Part shown: positions 33,201 to 44,648 of the stretch, one piece after another
Position numbering within the stretch: the stretch's first letter is position 1
Layout of the letters: each line of letters starts with the position of its first letter
Origin: Liolophura sinensis
Lineage: Eukaryota; Mollusca; Polyplacophora; Chitonida; Chitonidae
NCBI RefSeq assembly: GCF_032854445.1
Contig: NC_088302.1
Location: 6,817,338 to 6,881,337, forward strand
Length of the DNA: 64,000 bases
Direction: 5' to 3'
Notes under the pieces: generated by a model
What the model saw: only the letters and a program-made list of their open reading frames with translations
Told to the model about the DNA's origin: nothing
Database searches by the model: none
Made by a program: the position numbers and the translations under genes

Positions 33201-34128
33201 TATAGTAATTCGTAGTTATTCGTAGTAATAACACTAATAATAAGGGCAAAATACTGAAAGACTTCTTGTCTAAGGAGGAGTTGTGTTCTTTTAATGATGG
33301 TTCTAATACCTGTTTACACCCGGGTAATGACACTTATTTTGCTATCGATCTCACTATCACAGATCCATCACTTCTCCTTGATTTTTTCTTGGGAGGTGCA
33401 TGGCGATCTTTGTGGTACTGGTCATTTTCCTATAATCCTAGAGCATATCACTTCTGATTCTTTAGAACGTGTGTCTAGTTGGAAGTTCGATTGGGTTGCA
33501 TTTGAGATGTTCTGTGAGGCTGATATAACTCCAGAGACTCTTAATGCAGCAGATGATACTGTATTATAATTTAATGAGCTCCTATTACGAGCTGCCGATA
33601 GAACTATACATAAGACCTCGAGAAATTCAAAACTCAAAAGTAAACCCTGGTACGACAGTGACTGTCGTAAAGATATAAAGGACCGTAAAAAACGATGAAC
33701 TTAAACCAGGTTCGTAGTTTTAGAGATTACTAAAGTCCAAGAGATGATCTCGTTGGCGGAACTTTGTTTCGGGCATAACAACAAAAACATTCATGCGTAA
33801 AATCTGGAACATGGTTCAAAAACTTAAGGGCAAAAAAGTAAAGCAAAAGTCCAGCATTTAAAAGGCGGAAATAATACATTAATCCCTCCATCTGATGTAG
33901 CAAATAAATTAGCTGAGACAATTTCTAAGAATTATTCTTCTGAATTCCAACATATTAAAAGCCAGAGGGAGAAAATTAAATTGCCCTTTTCTTCTACAAA
34001 TTTCGAATTTTTAATATCGATTTGCCTCTTGGACTTGCTTGATGATATTTGGATAACTGGTAATTTCCACCTTCATGGAGGGAGGTGTGTATTATTCCGG
34101 TTGCAAAACCGGGTAAGGATCATACTGA
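33201..34128 (+). pseudogene. LINE-A ORF2, first part (L7)
   Basis: The endonuclease N-terminus is deleted: just after MSI the sequence jumps to NTNNKGKILKDFLSKEELCS. Then FNDGSNTCLHPGNDTYFAID, LTITDPSLLLDFF, FPIILEHITSDSLERV, IAFEMFC-like sequence and PWYDSDCRKDIKDRK. RT begins near 34020 (LLDLLDDIWITGN) and reaches KPGKDHT, where L8 interrupts. The GDFNSH catalytic motif is missing. Stops and small indels throughout. Confidence 0.82.
34115..34128. repeat. Target site duplication of L8, left copy
   Basis: AAGGATCATACTGA, identical to 37142-37155. In uninterrupted copies this 14-mer occurs once (GGTAAGGATCATACTGATCC), so it is L7 ORF2 sequence duplicated by the insertion. Confidence 0.95.
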
Positions 34129-34399
34129 ATAAATGAATTATTATGGTTTAACGCCACATCGGCAACATTTCAGCCATATCGTGGCGAAAGCAAGGTGAAA
34201 ACACGAGGCGGTTGAGGTTTCCAATATGGTGGTGAGAACATCAAAAAGGAAACATAAATGTTTGGACATGTTTAAAAACAGATAGGAACAACCAAGAAGA
34301 GTTAAAACTCGCATTTTGTAGAAACAGTGTATAGATAAATGTATATATAACTTTTTATCGATAATTTTTTAGATATTAATAATAATTATATCTTATGAT

Positions 34400-35760
34400 A
34401 AAGCCCAATGGCGTTCAAATAATTTGTGACATCACCAGCGATGTTGTGAAATAAAGCATATATAGAGCTGACTGGACAGAATCTGTCCCGAACATGGGCA
34501 AAGTCTACACTGTCTACCAAGATATGCTTGATGCCGTATGCCGCATCCAACACACTCAGGAGCACTGCTCCGATCTAGTATGAAATTGTGTTAGACACCA
34601 AACACGACACCTTGTTAAAACTACTTGGTCTCTACGACACATTCGCCAAGTATAACTATTTTAGCCAATGACAGGGTGAACAGCATTCAGTATATTATGG
34701 ACCTGCAAGTCCCATTCACCCTGCCAAATATATTTAAGGATATTGGACTTCATGTCGGTATAAGGGATTTTGATCTTAGACATGCGTTTACTGGGGGCAG
34801 CTTTTGCCTCCGTTTCGGCGACTGTGTTTCCATGGATACCAGTATCAGTTGGTATCCAGCAGAATAAAATATTTTTACCTCTTCGAATTAATTTTCTATG
34901 TATGGCTAAAATTTGAAGGATCAAGGGATTTTTAAATTTATTATTCTGTATTGCCAAAAGGCAAGAGAGCGAGTCTCTGTATATCATTGCCCTCTGGCAA
35001 GTCCAGAAAAAACATACGATAAGGCCAGGAGTATATCTCTGGCCTCGGCAGAGAATATTGAAGAAGAGAATGGAAGGCGAAAGGAAGAGACTCGCTGCTC
35101 CAGGAGAGCCGCAGCAGCAACCCTGTCCCCATGCTTTGACCCGTCGGTGTATATAAATTTATAATCCATATAATTAGCTTTAATTTCAGCAAAACCTTGC
35201 TGAATTATAAGAGGATTTACATTGGATTTATTATATTTACGTCGATCGAAGATCAATTTGGGTTGTGGAAGAAGCCATGGAGGAGACTCCGGAAAAGACA
35301 CCAGAGCTACATACTCCAGCTTGATGTTATCTTCCACAATATGGTCGCGTTTAAGAAGATCAAACGAAGGGATCTTATTGGAAATTTAAATTTGTCTACA
35401 TAGGATGGATAAAAAAAATTTAAAATCATTTTTATTTGCCCATTTCCCGATCTAAATTGAGACAAAGCTGCGACTGACGTTTGACGTTATTCATATTTTT
35501 GGCTCGGTAGCATATCAGGAAATGATCCACGTATAAAGGACCCTCTGTGCCAGATGTTAATGTTTTTGCTAGACTATTTATTTTTACGCTGAACAGAGTT
35601 AGTGATAGAATGCTGCCCTGGGTATACCCATTTCCTGCTCGCAAGAGTCAGAAAGAGTGGACACAGGCTGTACCTTAAAATTACGATCAGATAAAAATTC
35701 AGATATAAATAAAGCTAAGCTAATTCCATATCCGCGAGGTCTTTTGTACTATATTTAAAT
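34400..35760 (-). pseudogene. LINE-A ORF2 part with best RNase H (L8)
   Basis: The minus strand from 35760 down reads SDRNFKV-like, GSILSLTLFSVKINSLAKTL, YVDHFLICYRAKNMNNV (catalytic YVDD changed to YVDH), then a deletion. Then DNIKLEYVALVSFPESPPWL, NPLIIQQGFAEIKANYMDYK, and RNase H with FIYTDGSKHGDRVAAAALLE (first Asp), SAEARDILLALSY (Glu), RDSLSCLLAIQNNKF (Asp), IPTDTGIHGNTVAETEAK (the usual DREAK changed). It ends in the C-terminal finger region with a frameshift. No endonuclease. Confidence 0.82.
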
Positions 35761-35779
35761 ACCATATTTCCAACGATCC

Positions 35780-36178
35780 AAACTTATTAAAAGTGGCCTT
35801 AGAGGGACGCTCTGTTGGGCCACTATGTTTATTTTTATTATTTGGAGGTTTATTTCCGGACACCCTTTTGTTTTTAGGTTTTAGGTTAAGGGCTGTCGGG
35901 TTGGTCAGTATTATTCGCTGGTTTTATCTGTTGTATTGAAGTAGTCTGGGTTGAGGAAGTATTAAAAGCAGGTCGAACAGTAGGTTCAACCGAAATAGGA
36001 CAGGTTTTCTGGTTTGCAATGGGCCAAGTCAGTGATATTTGAGTAACAACAGATGCTATTTTTACAAGTTTATTTTTGCATTGGTCCTTGCCATGAGCAA
36101 ACTCCTGGCACCTGAAACAACGTGTTGGGCTAGGGATGTATAAATCCACATTGACCCTATACGGCCCAATGTACAACG
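35780..36178 (-). pseudogene. LINE-A ORF1 part (L8)
   Basis: The minus strand reads YIGPYRVNVDLYIPSPTRC, FRCQEFAHGKDQCKNKLV (first knuckle), then jumps past knuckles 2 and 3 to KIASVVTQISLTWPIAN and a Thr/Ser/Gln-rich C-terminus. It is directly fused to ORF2 RT sequence at about 35770 by deletion. Confidence 0.8.
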
Positions 36179-37141
36179 ATTGAACGAATGATTGTGGCTT
36201 ATCGCCACATCGGCAATATTTCAGCCATATCGTGGCGAGAACAAGGTGAAAACGCCAGACGGTTAAGGTTTTCGATATGACAATATGAACATCAAAAGCA
36301 AAACAAAACGCACAGACATGTTTAAACTCGTGTAAAAGAAAAATAAGAGTTAAAACTCGAAAACAAGGATTATAGTACATGTATAAATGTATATGTATAT
36401 AACTGTTTATGTATGGGTATTTGTGACAATTAAAATTTATATTTTATAATATAGGCCAATGGCCTTCAAATATTTTATGACAACATCGCCAGCGATGCTG
36501 TCAAATAAACCATATATAGAGTTCATTGTGTAGAACCTTTGCCTAACATGGGCAAAGTCTACACAGTCAACCAAGATATGTTTGATGCCATATTGTACAT
36601 CACATCCAACACACTCAGGAGCACTGCTCCCGTCTAAGATGAAATTGTGTGTCAGATGAAAATGCCCAATACGACACCTCGTTATAACTACTTGGTCTCT
36701 GCGAGACATTTGACAAGTATAGGCATTGCAGCCAATGAGAGGATGGATGGCATGCAGTTTATTGTGGATCTGCAAGTCCCATTCCCCCTGCCAAAGGTGA
36801 TTTTACGGAGAAATGGGACCACGCAGAGGCAAGGTGTGACCAAGATTGATTGGACCGGGCCCATCCCGTCTCTCTTCGAGTAAGGTCCCAAGTGGCCTGT
36901 TGGATGTGACGATGTCGCATGACCCACACGCCCTCAGCCACCAGGACCCCGTCTTCGGAGATTACCGGTCGCAAACCCACGTCAAACAGGTCGCATCCCG
37001 GTTGCCTCTCACACAACCGAGAAGATGTGAGCCTATTATAGTCACCGGGCTCACACAGGAGAGCTCTGGGTTAGTCCTCTTTTACAAGCTTGCCGAGACG
37101 GCTGAGCTCCTATTCTTATCCCCCCGGAAACCCCAAGGGGG
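36179..37141 (-). mobile_element. LINE-A mini-copy: leader joined to ORF2 end and 3' UTR
   Basis: On the minus strand it begins with the exact LINE-A 5' end (37141) and runs through about 335 bases of leader, including the hairpin blocks. At about 36803 it jumps into the end of ORF2 (LWQG-like, then LQIHNKLHAIHPLIGCNAYT and APECVGCDVQYGIKHILVDC, an intact finger), then the 3' UTR and tail. At about 960 bases with both ends intact it resembles a non-autonomous deletion derivative, although the composite reading given for L8 is equally possible. Confidence 0.75.
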
Positions 37142-37155
37142 AAGGATCATACTGA
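37142..37155. repeat. Target site duplication of L8, right copy
   Basis: AAGGATCATACTGA, identical to 34115-34128. It is followed at once by the L7 continuation TCCATCTAATTACCGCCC. Confidence 0.95.
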
Positions 37156-38945
37156 TCCATCTAATTACCGCCCAATATCTCTTACCAGCTGTGTATGGAA
37201 CGAATGAATAATGATAGACTTGTTTGGTTTCTTGAAACCAACAAGTTACTTTCTAATATACAGTGTGGTTTTCGACAAGGTAGATCTACTATGGATCACC
37301 TTGTCCGATTTGAAAGTTTTATTGCGAATGGTTTTATCAATAATGAACATGTGGTATCGATATTTTTTACCTTGAAAAGGCCTACGTCACAACATGGAAA
37401 TATGGTATTTTAAAAGACCTTGCTGATATGGGCTTTAAAGGCCGAATACCTATATTCATACCAGAATTTTTACCTGATCGTCAGTGTAAGGTACGGGTGG
37501 GGTCGACTCTTTCCGACTCTTATGAGCAGGAAGTGTATGCTCCTCAAGGCCATATATTATCGCCAACATTGTTTAGCATAAAAATAAATAGCCTAGCAAA
37601 AACATTAACATCTGGCACAGAGGGTTCGTTGTACGTGGATGAATAACATAGAACGTCAGTTGAAGCTTTGTGTTAATAAAATCGAGAAACGGGCAACTGA
37701 AAATGGTTTTAGATTTTCAACGTCTAAAACCGTCCGCATGGATTTTTGTAATAAACGGAAACTTCATCTTGACCTCGAGCTGAATTTTTGTGTTGAACAG
37801 GATAAAATTGTTGGAGAAAATTTTTTTTTAGGTATAATATTTGATAGTAAGCTATCTTATATATTTCATATAAAATGCTTAAAACTAAATGTACAAAGGC
37901 TCTCCATATAACTAAGGTTGTGTCTAGAACTGATTGGGATGCTGACCGATCTGTTTTACTCAATGTATATCGTAGATCCTTTGACATAGGATAGGGACAG
38001 GGTCTCGGCTGCGGCTGTCTTAGAACAGCGGGTCACTTCTCTTCGTCTTCCACCTTTATCCTCTATCTTTTCTGCAGAGGTCAGGGCTATACTCCTGGCC
38101 TTATCATATGTTTCTAATAGGTGTGCCCAGAGGGCAGCAATTTGCTGTCTTGCCTTTTGTCAATTCAAAATAATAATATTAAAAATCGATTAATTCTTGA
38201 GATAATAGCCATACATATAAAACTAATTAAAAGAGGATATTATATTCTATTGGATACCAAGTCATATTCGTATCCATGGAAAGACAGTCGTCGACAGGGA
38301 AGCGAAAGCTGCCCTATATAATAAACCTCTATCTCTGGTTAAAATCCCGTACACTGACATGAAGTCTAATATTCTTAAATATATTCGTCGCCTTTGGCAG
38401 GGTGAACTTGCAGGTCCATAATAAACTGTATGCTATTCATCCTTTCATTGGCTACAACTCCTATACTTGTTGAATGTCTCGTAGAGACCAAGTAGTTATA
38501 ACGAAGTGTCGTATTGGGCATTCTCGCCTGACACACAATTTCATACTAGATGGGAAAATACATATATTTTTCCTGTTGACAAATACATCCTAGCTGACTT
38601 TGTGAACTTTGCCCATGGTCGGCAAAGATTCTGTATATAGTCAACTCTATATATGATATGTTTGACAGCATCACTTTGAAATTGAAATTTACATTTTTTT
38701 TAATTGTCATAAATATTTATAGATAAAAAGTTATATACATATAGATATCTAGATATTCTATTTTTAAGATATGCTGATTTTCGAGTTTTGACAGTTTTAT
38801 TTTGTGGTTATCTAATTTTAAACATGTCGAAAGATTTATGTTTCATTTTTGATTTTCTCATTACCATATCGAATAGCTCAACCGACTCGCGTTTTCACCG
38901 TGTTCTCGTCACGATATAGCTGAAATATTGCCGATGTGGCGGAAG
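37142..38945 (+). mobile_element. LINE-A copy L7, right part (ORF2 end and 3' UTR)
   Basis: ORF2 resumes with NYRPISLTSCVW-like sequence, RLVWFLETNKLLSNIQCGFR, QGRSTMDHLVRFESF, and GSILSPTLF near 37560. The YVDD catalytic box is cut to YVDE (37636-37647). Then RFSTSKTVRMDFCNKRKLHL and GIIFDSKLSY. A deletion near 37977 jumps to RNase H (SSIFSAEVRAILLALSY, LLSIQNNNIKN) and a decayed finger region. The 3' UTR ends GAAATATTGCCGATGTGGCG and then runs into a SINE-I tail instead of ATTC repeats. Confidence 0.87.
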
Positions 38946-38950
38946 TGGTG

Positions 38951-38997
38951 AAAGTGAAACATTTCGAGCACGCCGTGAAATACCAGTCATAAATAAT
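38951..38997 (+). mobile_element. SINE-I tail fused to the L7 3' end
   Basis: GTGAAACATTTCGAGCACGC then GTGAAATACCAGTCATAAATAA matches the SINE-I end. It starts right where the LINE-A tail should be, so a truncated SINE inserted at the LINE tail or the two recombined. Confidence 0.65.
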
Positions 38998-40215
38998 TAA
39001 GTATAATTAAAACTAAGTCAGGAGACCTTGTCGAATCAGCAGAAAAAAAATGGCCGTTGAAGTAGTAGTATATTTACTGACATTATTTCTTAATTTGCAA
39101 TGTGAAATTTCCCTTTCGTTGTACAATATATATTTTGTGCGGCGAAAAGGAAATTTCAAACCCTTTTGATTTTGTTGTTGTTGTTGTAATTTTTCCTAAC
39201 ATTGAGTTGGAGCAAGATTACGCTTTTGAATTGCGAAACATTTTACGTAACGCTTAGACACAACTTCCTGCTACCAAAATAATCGCACCACTCATCCAGA
39301 GATGACACAAAGTTCAGACGGTATATAACGGCAGCGGAGCGTTTGTCAGTAACCTTAAGACACATAGCAACTGATAATTGAGGACAAGAAAAAGCAATCA
39401 TCAAAAAGCTGATACGTAACCACAAACAGTTAGTCAACATAAGAGAAACAAACTTGCACTTCATTTGGGAAATGAGAGATGACTTGAGAGGCCGGTTGTT
39501 CATATCATGGTCATGATGCAATGAAAATCAGATATGTTGAATTCCACGTTAGGCCAAAATGATCGAATAGATTGTCCACGCCAAAGCCACGTTTTTTGCA
39601 GGAATGTGCTAAACATGCAAGGCAGTCTTAGGCTGTCTGTGCACAGATGTGCTAGAAGGTTTGCCTAAATTGCCATATGCATGTACCACAATTGTAACGT
39701 TGTAAACGACTGCCCCGAATAATTGCCCGATATCTTTTCACTTTCAATCATCACAAATATGCAAGTTGGATACTGCAGGTTGTGCTTGAATAAGATGGAA
39801 GAAATCAATGCATACTGAAACATCCACTCATATATAAAAAAACAGTGCACTATTCCGTTTCAGGTCAGACCCGTCGGGCAATTTAACAAAAGTTTCGCAT
39901 CCACAAAAGCACAGTGGTACAGATTATTTCTGAGACAACCAACGCCATCTTCACGATATCGTCAGGACTACTTGAGGGTAAATAGTTGATCCATTGCCAT
40001 GTCCTGCAACTAAAAACTAAAACACAAGAACATGTAGCGATGGTACATGCATATACGTTGTGTATCGAAGTGACTTCGATGTGCTTTGAATGTGATGTAC
40101 CCCACAATGTGTCTACAATCTGCTTTCCTCACTCTGCTTTTAGACTCCCAGGACACCTGTCAACGGGTGCTGTCGACAGGAAGCATATTTCAATCTCCAA
40201 GCTCGGGGCGACCTT
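38998..40215. other. Unassigned region
   Basis: No element or gene recognised. A (TTG)-rich short run lies near 39174-39186. Reading frames at 39243-39521 and 39883-40107 (minus) lack known motifs. Confidence 0.4.
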
Positions 40216-40474
40216 AAAAGAGTAAGTTGTAACGTCCTTCCTTGACGTTCAGCATAGAGGGTATGGTGCAATGACTGGTTGACCCGTATCAGTATAATGG
40301 CTCAGGCGGGGCTTACTTGCCTTCGATAAGTCGTCTCAGTGAAGCAGAACTAGATAAAAGAGCGGTGGAAATCCATCCTGTAACAACGAGGCACATCACA
40401 TGCACTTTAATCATAGGTCTTCATATGACTTAAAAAATTGCAACGTTAAACCCCAAGCACTCAATCACTCACCC
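40216..40474 (+). mobile_element. SINE-II, a second SINE family
   Basis: A repeat unlike SINE-I: GTTGTAACGTCCTTCCTTGA, GTATAATGGCTCAGGCGGGG, GTCTCAGTGAAGCAGAACTA, then an end ATTGCAACGTTAAACCCCAAGCA-type block with an ACTCAATCACTCACC tail. I recognise the CGTTAAACCCCAAGC plus ACTC-repeat end as a repeat common in bivalve DNA. The 5' border is approximate and only one copy is here, so the head type cannot be judged. Confidence 0.6.
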
Positions 40475-40727
40475 CAAACTCGGGTAGTTCGTTCCACAAT
40501 TACAGCGGAGACTTCTTGGTGGTATAAATGATGGTAGTTGATGCTGACTACCGATTAACATACGTCGATGATGAGGCCGAGGGTTGGGCAGCCAATGGAG
40601 GTATCTAGAAGAAGAGTTCCTTAAAATGTGTGCAAGAGGGCACTATTGGCTTCTCTCCAGAAGAGGATATCCCTGGTACCAGTTAAGGTTGGCATACTTT
40701 GTCGTCTTGGATGAGGCGTTTCCTTTG

Positions 40728-43282
40728 GGCATCGCCAGGGATGCTAGCAAACAATTCGTGTATAGAGTGCTGACTGTGCAGAATCTTTGCCAAACATAGG
40801 GAAACCAGGATATGGTTGATGCCGAATTGAACATCACATTCAACACACTCGGGGCAGTGCCCCCGTCGAGAATAAAATTGTGAGTTTGGCGAGTATGCCG
40901 AGTACCACACCTCGTTAAAATTACTTGGTCACTACCAGACATATCATCTGTATAAGAATTAGAGCCAATGATAGGGTGAATACCGTACAGTTTATTTTAT
41001 AACTGTATATCCCATTCACCGTGCTAAAAGCGACAAATACACTTGAGAATATTGGGCTTAAAATCTGTATACTGTACTTTAGTTTTTGATATCCTTTTAG
41101 TTAGGGCAAATATATCTTCCCTGTCTACGACTGTGTTTCACTGGATACCAATATGACTGTCCAACAAAATATATCTTTACCGCTTTTAATTAGTTTCTTA
41201 TGTAAGGCTAATATTTCAAGTATTACTTGCTATTGTCAAAAGGCAGGAAAGGCATAAAATTTAACTCAGGGTCAAGTTGAAATTTCCGTTTATTTCAACA
41301 GGGAAACCTACGATTTTAGTTGTAAAACACCTAAAGCCGTTCTGGGTTGCCCATTTCTCGATTTTCTTAAGACACAGCTGCAACTGACGTTCGATACTAT
41401 TTATGAGGAAATCGTCCACAATAAAGAACCCTTTGAGTCCGATATCAAAGTTTCGGCTAAGGTATTTATGTTTATCCTAAACACAGTTGGTGATAGTATA
41501 CTGCCCTGGGGTACACTCATCTCTTGCTTATAAGAGTCAGAATGAGTGGACCGCACCAGCACCTTGATAAAAGATACCTCAGATGAAAATTCAGATATAA
41601 ATATTGGCAAACGTTCCTTGAGCCCCATATGTGACGGGTCTTTCAAAATATCATATTTCCATGTGGTATCGAAGGCCTTTTCTAGATCGAAAAAACGGAC
41701 ACATTTTCGTTATTAATAAAACGAATAAAGATTTCGAAACGCACAAGGTGATCTAAAGTTCATTGACCTTGCGGAAACCACACTGTATGTTAGAAAGTAA
41801 CTTGGTGATTCTTGAAAACCAGACAAACGCATCATTTATCATCCGTTCCATAGCCTTACAGACACAGTTAGTAAGAGGTATGGGACAGTAATTAGACGGA
41901 TCAGTATGATCCTTATCCGGTTTGGAAACCGCAATGATACACGCCTCCCTCCATAAGATGGGTGGGGGGAATTACCAGTTATCCACATATCGTTAAATAA
42001 GTCAAAGAGTGAGTCGAGTGGCTCAGAGGGGAAATGGGCCAGAAACTTATAATATACGTTATCAGTACCGAAACTTTGAAATATTTGCCTTACATAAGAA
42101 ACTAATTAAAAGCAGTACCATATGGCGTTTTACTGCAGTTTTTAGTTCATGGATACTAAACGGACGATTATGATCTGACTTTTTAGAAGAAAAGGGCAAT
42201 TTAATTTTGTCTTGCTTTTTGGTGGAATTCTGAAGAATAATTCTCAGAAGAAGATTTCTTAGAAATTGTCTCAGCTAATTTATTTGCCATATCAGATGGG
42301 GAAATTAATATGTTTTCCCACCTTTCAAATGCTCGATTCTCGCTTTATTATTTTTGCCCTTAAGTTTCTGAATCATGTTCCAGACCATACGTATGGGCGT
42401 TTTTGACGTAAAGACTGAAACAAAGTTCCACTAACAAGATCGTTTCTTGGACAGAAGTAATCGACGAGCCTTGGCTCTCAAAATACGAACATGGTTTAAG
42501 TTATCAGTAGGACATATATTAAAATTTTGCTCGGCCCTCTTACGGTCTTGAATGGCTTTGCAACAGTCCTTATTGTACCAGGGTTTGCTGTTGGATTTAG
42601 GATTTATCGAGGTTTTCAGTGTGGTTCTATCCGGAATGTTTAGAACAAGTTCATTAAACTTGTTTCAAAAAGTTCATTAATATAGGATCATGTGCTAGGT
42701 TGAGAGTTTCTGGAGTGATGTCAGCCTCACAGAACATCTCAAATGCGATCCAATCGCTTTATTGAACTTCCACCTAGCTACATGTTCTGAAATGTTGGAA
42801 GTGAGATGCGCTAGGATAATGGGATAATTTGTCACTGCCGTCATGCATTGTCCAAAAAAATGCGAGTGAAGTGATGGATCGACGATAGTGAGATTGATAG
42901 TAAAATAAGCGCCATTACCCGGATGTAAATACGTAATTAGAACAATCATTGAAATACGACATTTCATCAGAAGATAAAATATGTTCCACTATCTTGTCCC
43001 TATCATATATATATTACACTCCCATAGGGGGTTATGGGAATTACAATCACCCCTTACTGTAAAAAAGGTGTTTGGTAATTGTTCTTTTAAATCATGCAGA
43101 AAATAACCGTTCGGAGGTATACACGCCGAATATAATGTGATTGTTTCAGACAATGAAAGAAACCACAGCCTGAACTCTGTATCCAGAGCAGCAGGGCTAT
43201 GAATACTAGTTATAAAGATACAGGAGACGGCTGCAGCTGGCTCTTCTTTATTACAACAGTACTATACTGTGAATAGTTTTTA
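40728..43282 (-). pseudogene. LINE-A ORF2 (L9)
   Basis: From the 5' side (43282 down) on the minus strand: endonuclease pieces (EEPAAAVS-like, TYLHPGNGAYFTINLTIVDP, ARWKFNKAIGS), the linker KPWYNKDCCKAI-like block, and RT with HKPDKDHTD. Then GFRKVN-like, MKDPSHMGLKERLPIFISEF, VPQGSILSPTVFRININTLA, and a truncated catalytic region. RNase H is mostly lost; RLWHG-like and the finger region (ECVECDVQFGINHILVS) end the copy. Many frameshifts. A stretch at 42060-42130 is out of order, with ORF2 end-like sequence between RT blocks. Confidence 0.78.
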
Positions 43283-44165
43283 ACAGCATCTCTTTGCATT
43301 GTCTTGGTGGAACAAGACAAAGGCATACTTTTGCTGAGAAATTTAACTCCATCTGGTACATGTATTGCTTTAGGTTTATAGTCACCTATGGGCCATTTTA
43401 TGCATATCTATGTTGAACAAGGTTTTCAAGGGAGCATCACAGACCGATTTGTTCACGTGCTTCATGGTACGATATATATTTTTTTTGATTTCACATATGA
43501 TGCCATATGAGGCTAGCCGCAATTGTCACATTTACTCGTAACATTACAATCGAAGCCCTTATGTCCTTCTCTCGCACATCGGAAGCAAACCAGCTTATTC
43601 CGATGTTGGCTTCTGTCATGTCTGAACGGAAAGCATGTACATGTGGTATGTATATCGACGAGGACACTGTACGGGCCAATGTGGATAGCGTAGGGGTTAA
43701 TAAATGATGATGATTAAGTATTTAATTTGATTTTTGCGCCCTGGGATTTAAGCTCTGAACATATGTGCTCCTCAGGAAAATCCGTTAAATCTTGGTCTCT
43801 ATCCCTTATAACACCCTGGCTACTATCCAATGATGTATGCGATGATACAACAAAAATACCACCTATTTATGTTAAAGACATCCAATTCATAGTCTGTTGT
43901 TTTCAAAAACAAGATTTTTCTACGAGATCCTCTCCCGACTTGAGTTTTTAACCTGTTTCACGCGACCAGCAGAACTTTTGCTACATTTTTTAAGAAGTGG
44001 GTCCATTTCGGAAGCCGGTTTTGTTTTACTTTTTTGTAGGTACGACAAAAAAGCAGGCCAATTCTATGACCCACTGTCCAGATCTAGCGGTACCTCATTT
44101 TTAGAACCTTTTTTAGAACAATTTCAAGACGAAACTGAAGAAGCCATATAAAAATTAAAATTATA
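43283..44165 (-). pseudogene. LINE-A ORF1, degraded (L9)
   Basis: The knuckle and RRM-like parts are recognisable only by position. The minus strand at 43491-43679 still shows a Cys/His-poor version of the knuckle region (SDVREKDIRASI-like) and SIYIPHVHAFR in place of DLYIPNPTRCF. N-terminal DKKRK- and HPFLLKRAL-like blocks are unclear. The 43283-43490 part does not match other copies and may be foreign. Confidence 0.55.
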
Positions 44166-44648
44166 ATTCATCCTCGCGTCCCTGACCTACCACGGAGTGC
44201 CAACGAGGGTGGTGTCTAAACCGACGGATATCCAGCAGGATGAACATCAAGGATTCCACGAAAGGCATACTCAGATAGGTGACCTAAATGAGTTACCAAA
44301 ATTCCCCACCACGGGCCTCCCTTCCATTCCACCCATGAACGAGGTCACACACCAGACACGAACTACTTGATTGACCCATGAGCCACCGCCTCAAACGCAG
44401 CCCAGCAAACGAATTTTGAGAAATAGCATTTATTCTCTAAAAAGTGGTGTAACGGAGAAATTTGGGACCACGCATAGACAAGATGTTACCAAGCCTATTG
44501 ATCGGCAGTTGGTCTCTCTCCAAGTAAGGGCCGAAGCGGAGTGTTGGGCGTAAGTGTCTCGCAAGACCAACACACCCTCAGCCACTCATGGCAAACAAGT
44601 CGCTTCTGGATTCCCTTCAGACAAATCCAAAAAATTTGAGCCTAATAT

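Larger units (their letters stand above)
31516..34128 (+). mobile_element. LINE-A copy L7, left part
   Basis: Begins within the leader (AAGCTTGTTGTAAAAGGCGA) and continues through ORF1 and the first half of ORF2 to AAGGATCATACTGA, where L8 is inserted. It resumes after the second copy of that 14-mer at 37142. The leader hairpin TGTGAGCC/GGCTCACA (31559-31582) has a shortened loop here but a perfect stem. Confidence 0.9.
34129..37141 (-). mobile_element. LINE-A insertion L8 (composite), nested in L7
   Basis: Minus-strand LINE-A material filling the gap in L7. The left end is a LINE-A 3' tail (ATAAATGAATTATTATGG, reversed). The right end is an exact 5' end (CCCCCTTGGGGTTTCCGG on the minus strand). 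Inside, a second 3' tail begins at about 36179. So the insert is either one full-length element (34129-36178 plus 36803-37141) invaded by a short 3' fragment, or an internally deleted element (36179-37141) whose tail was hit by another copy (34129-36178). Confidence 0.9.
40728..44648 (-). mobile_element. LINE-A copy L9, main part
   Basis: A minus-strand copy with no 3' UTR (it starts inside the ORF2 end at about 40728). It covers most of ORF2, a damaged ORF1 and the leader. The leader is cut at GAGCCTAATAT, where the Gmr1-like element inserted, and continues at 49640-49756 up to the element's 5' end. Confidence 0.87.
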
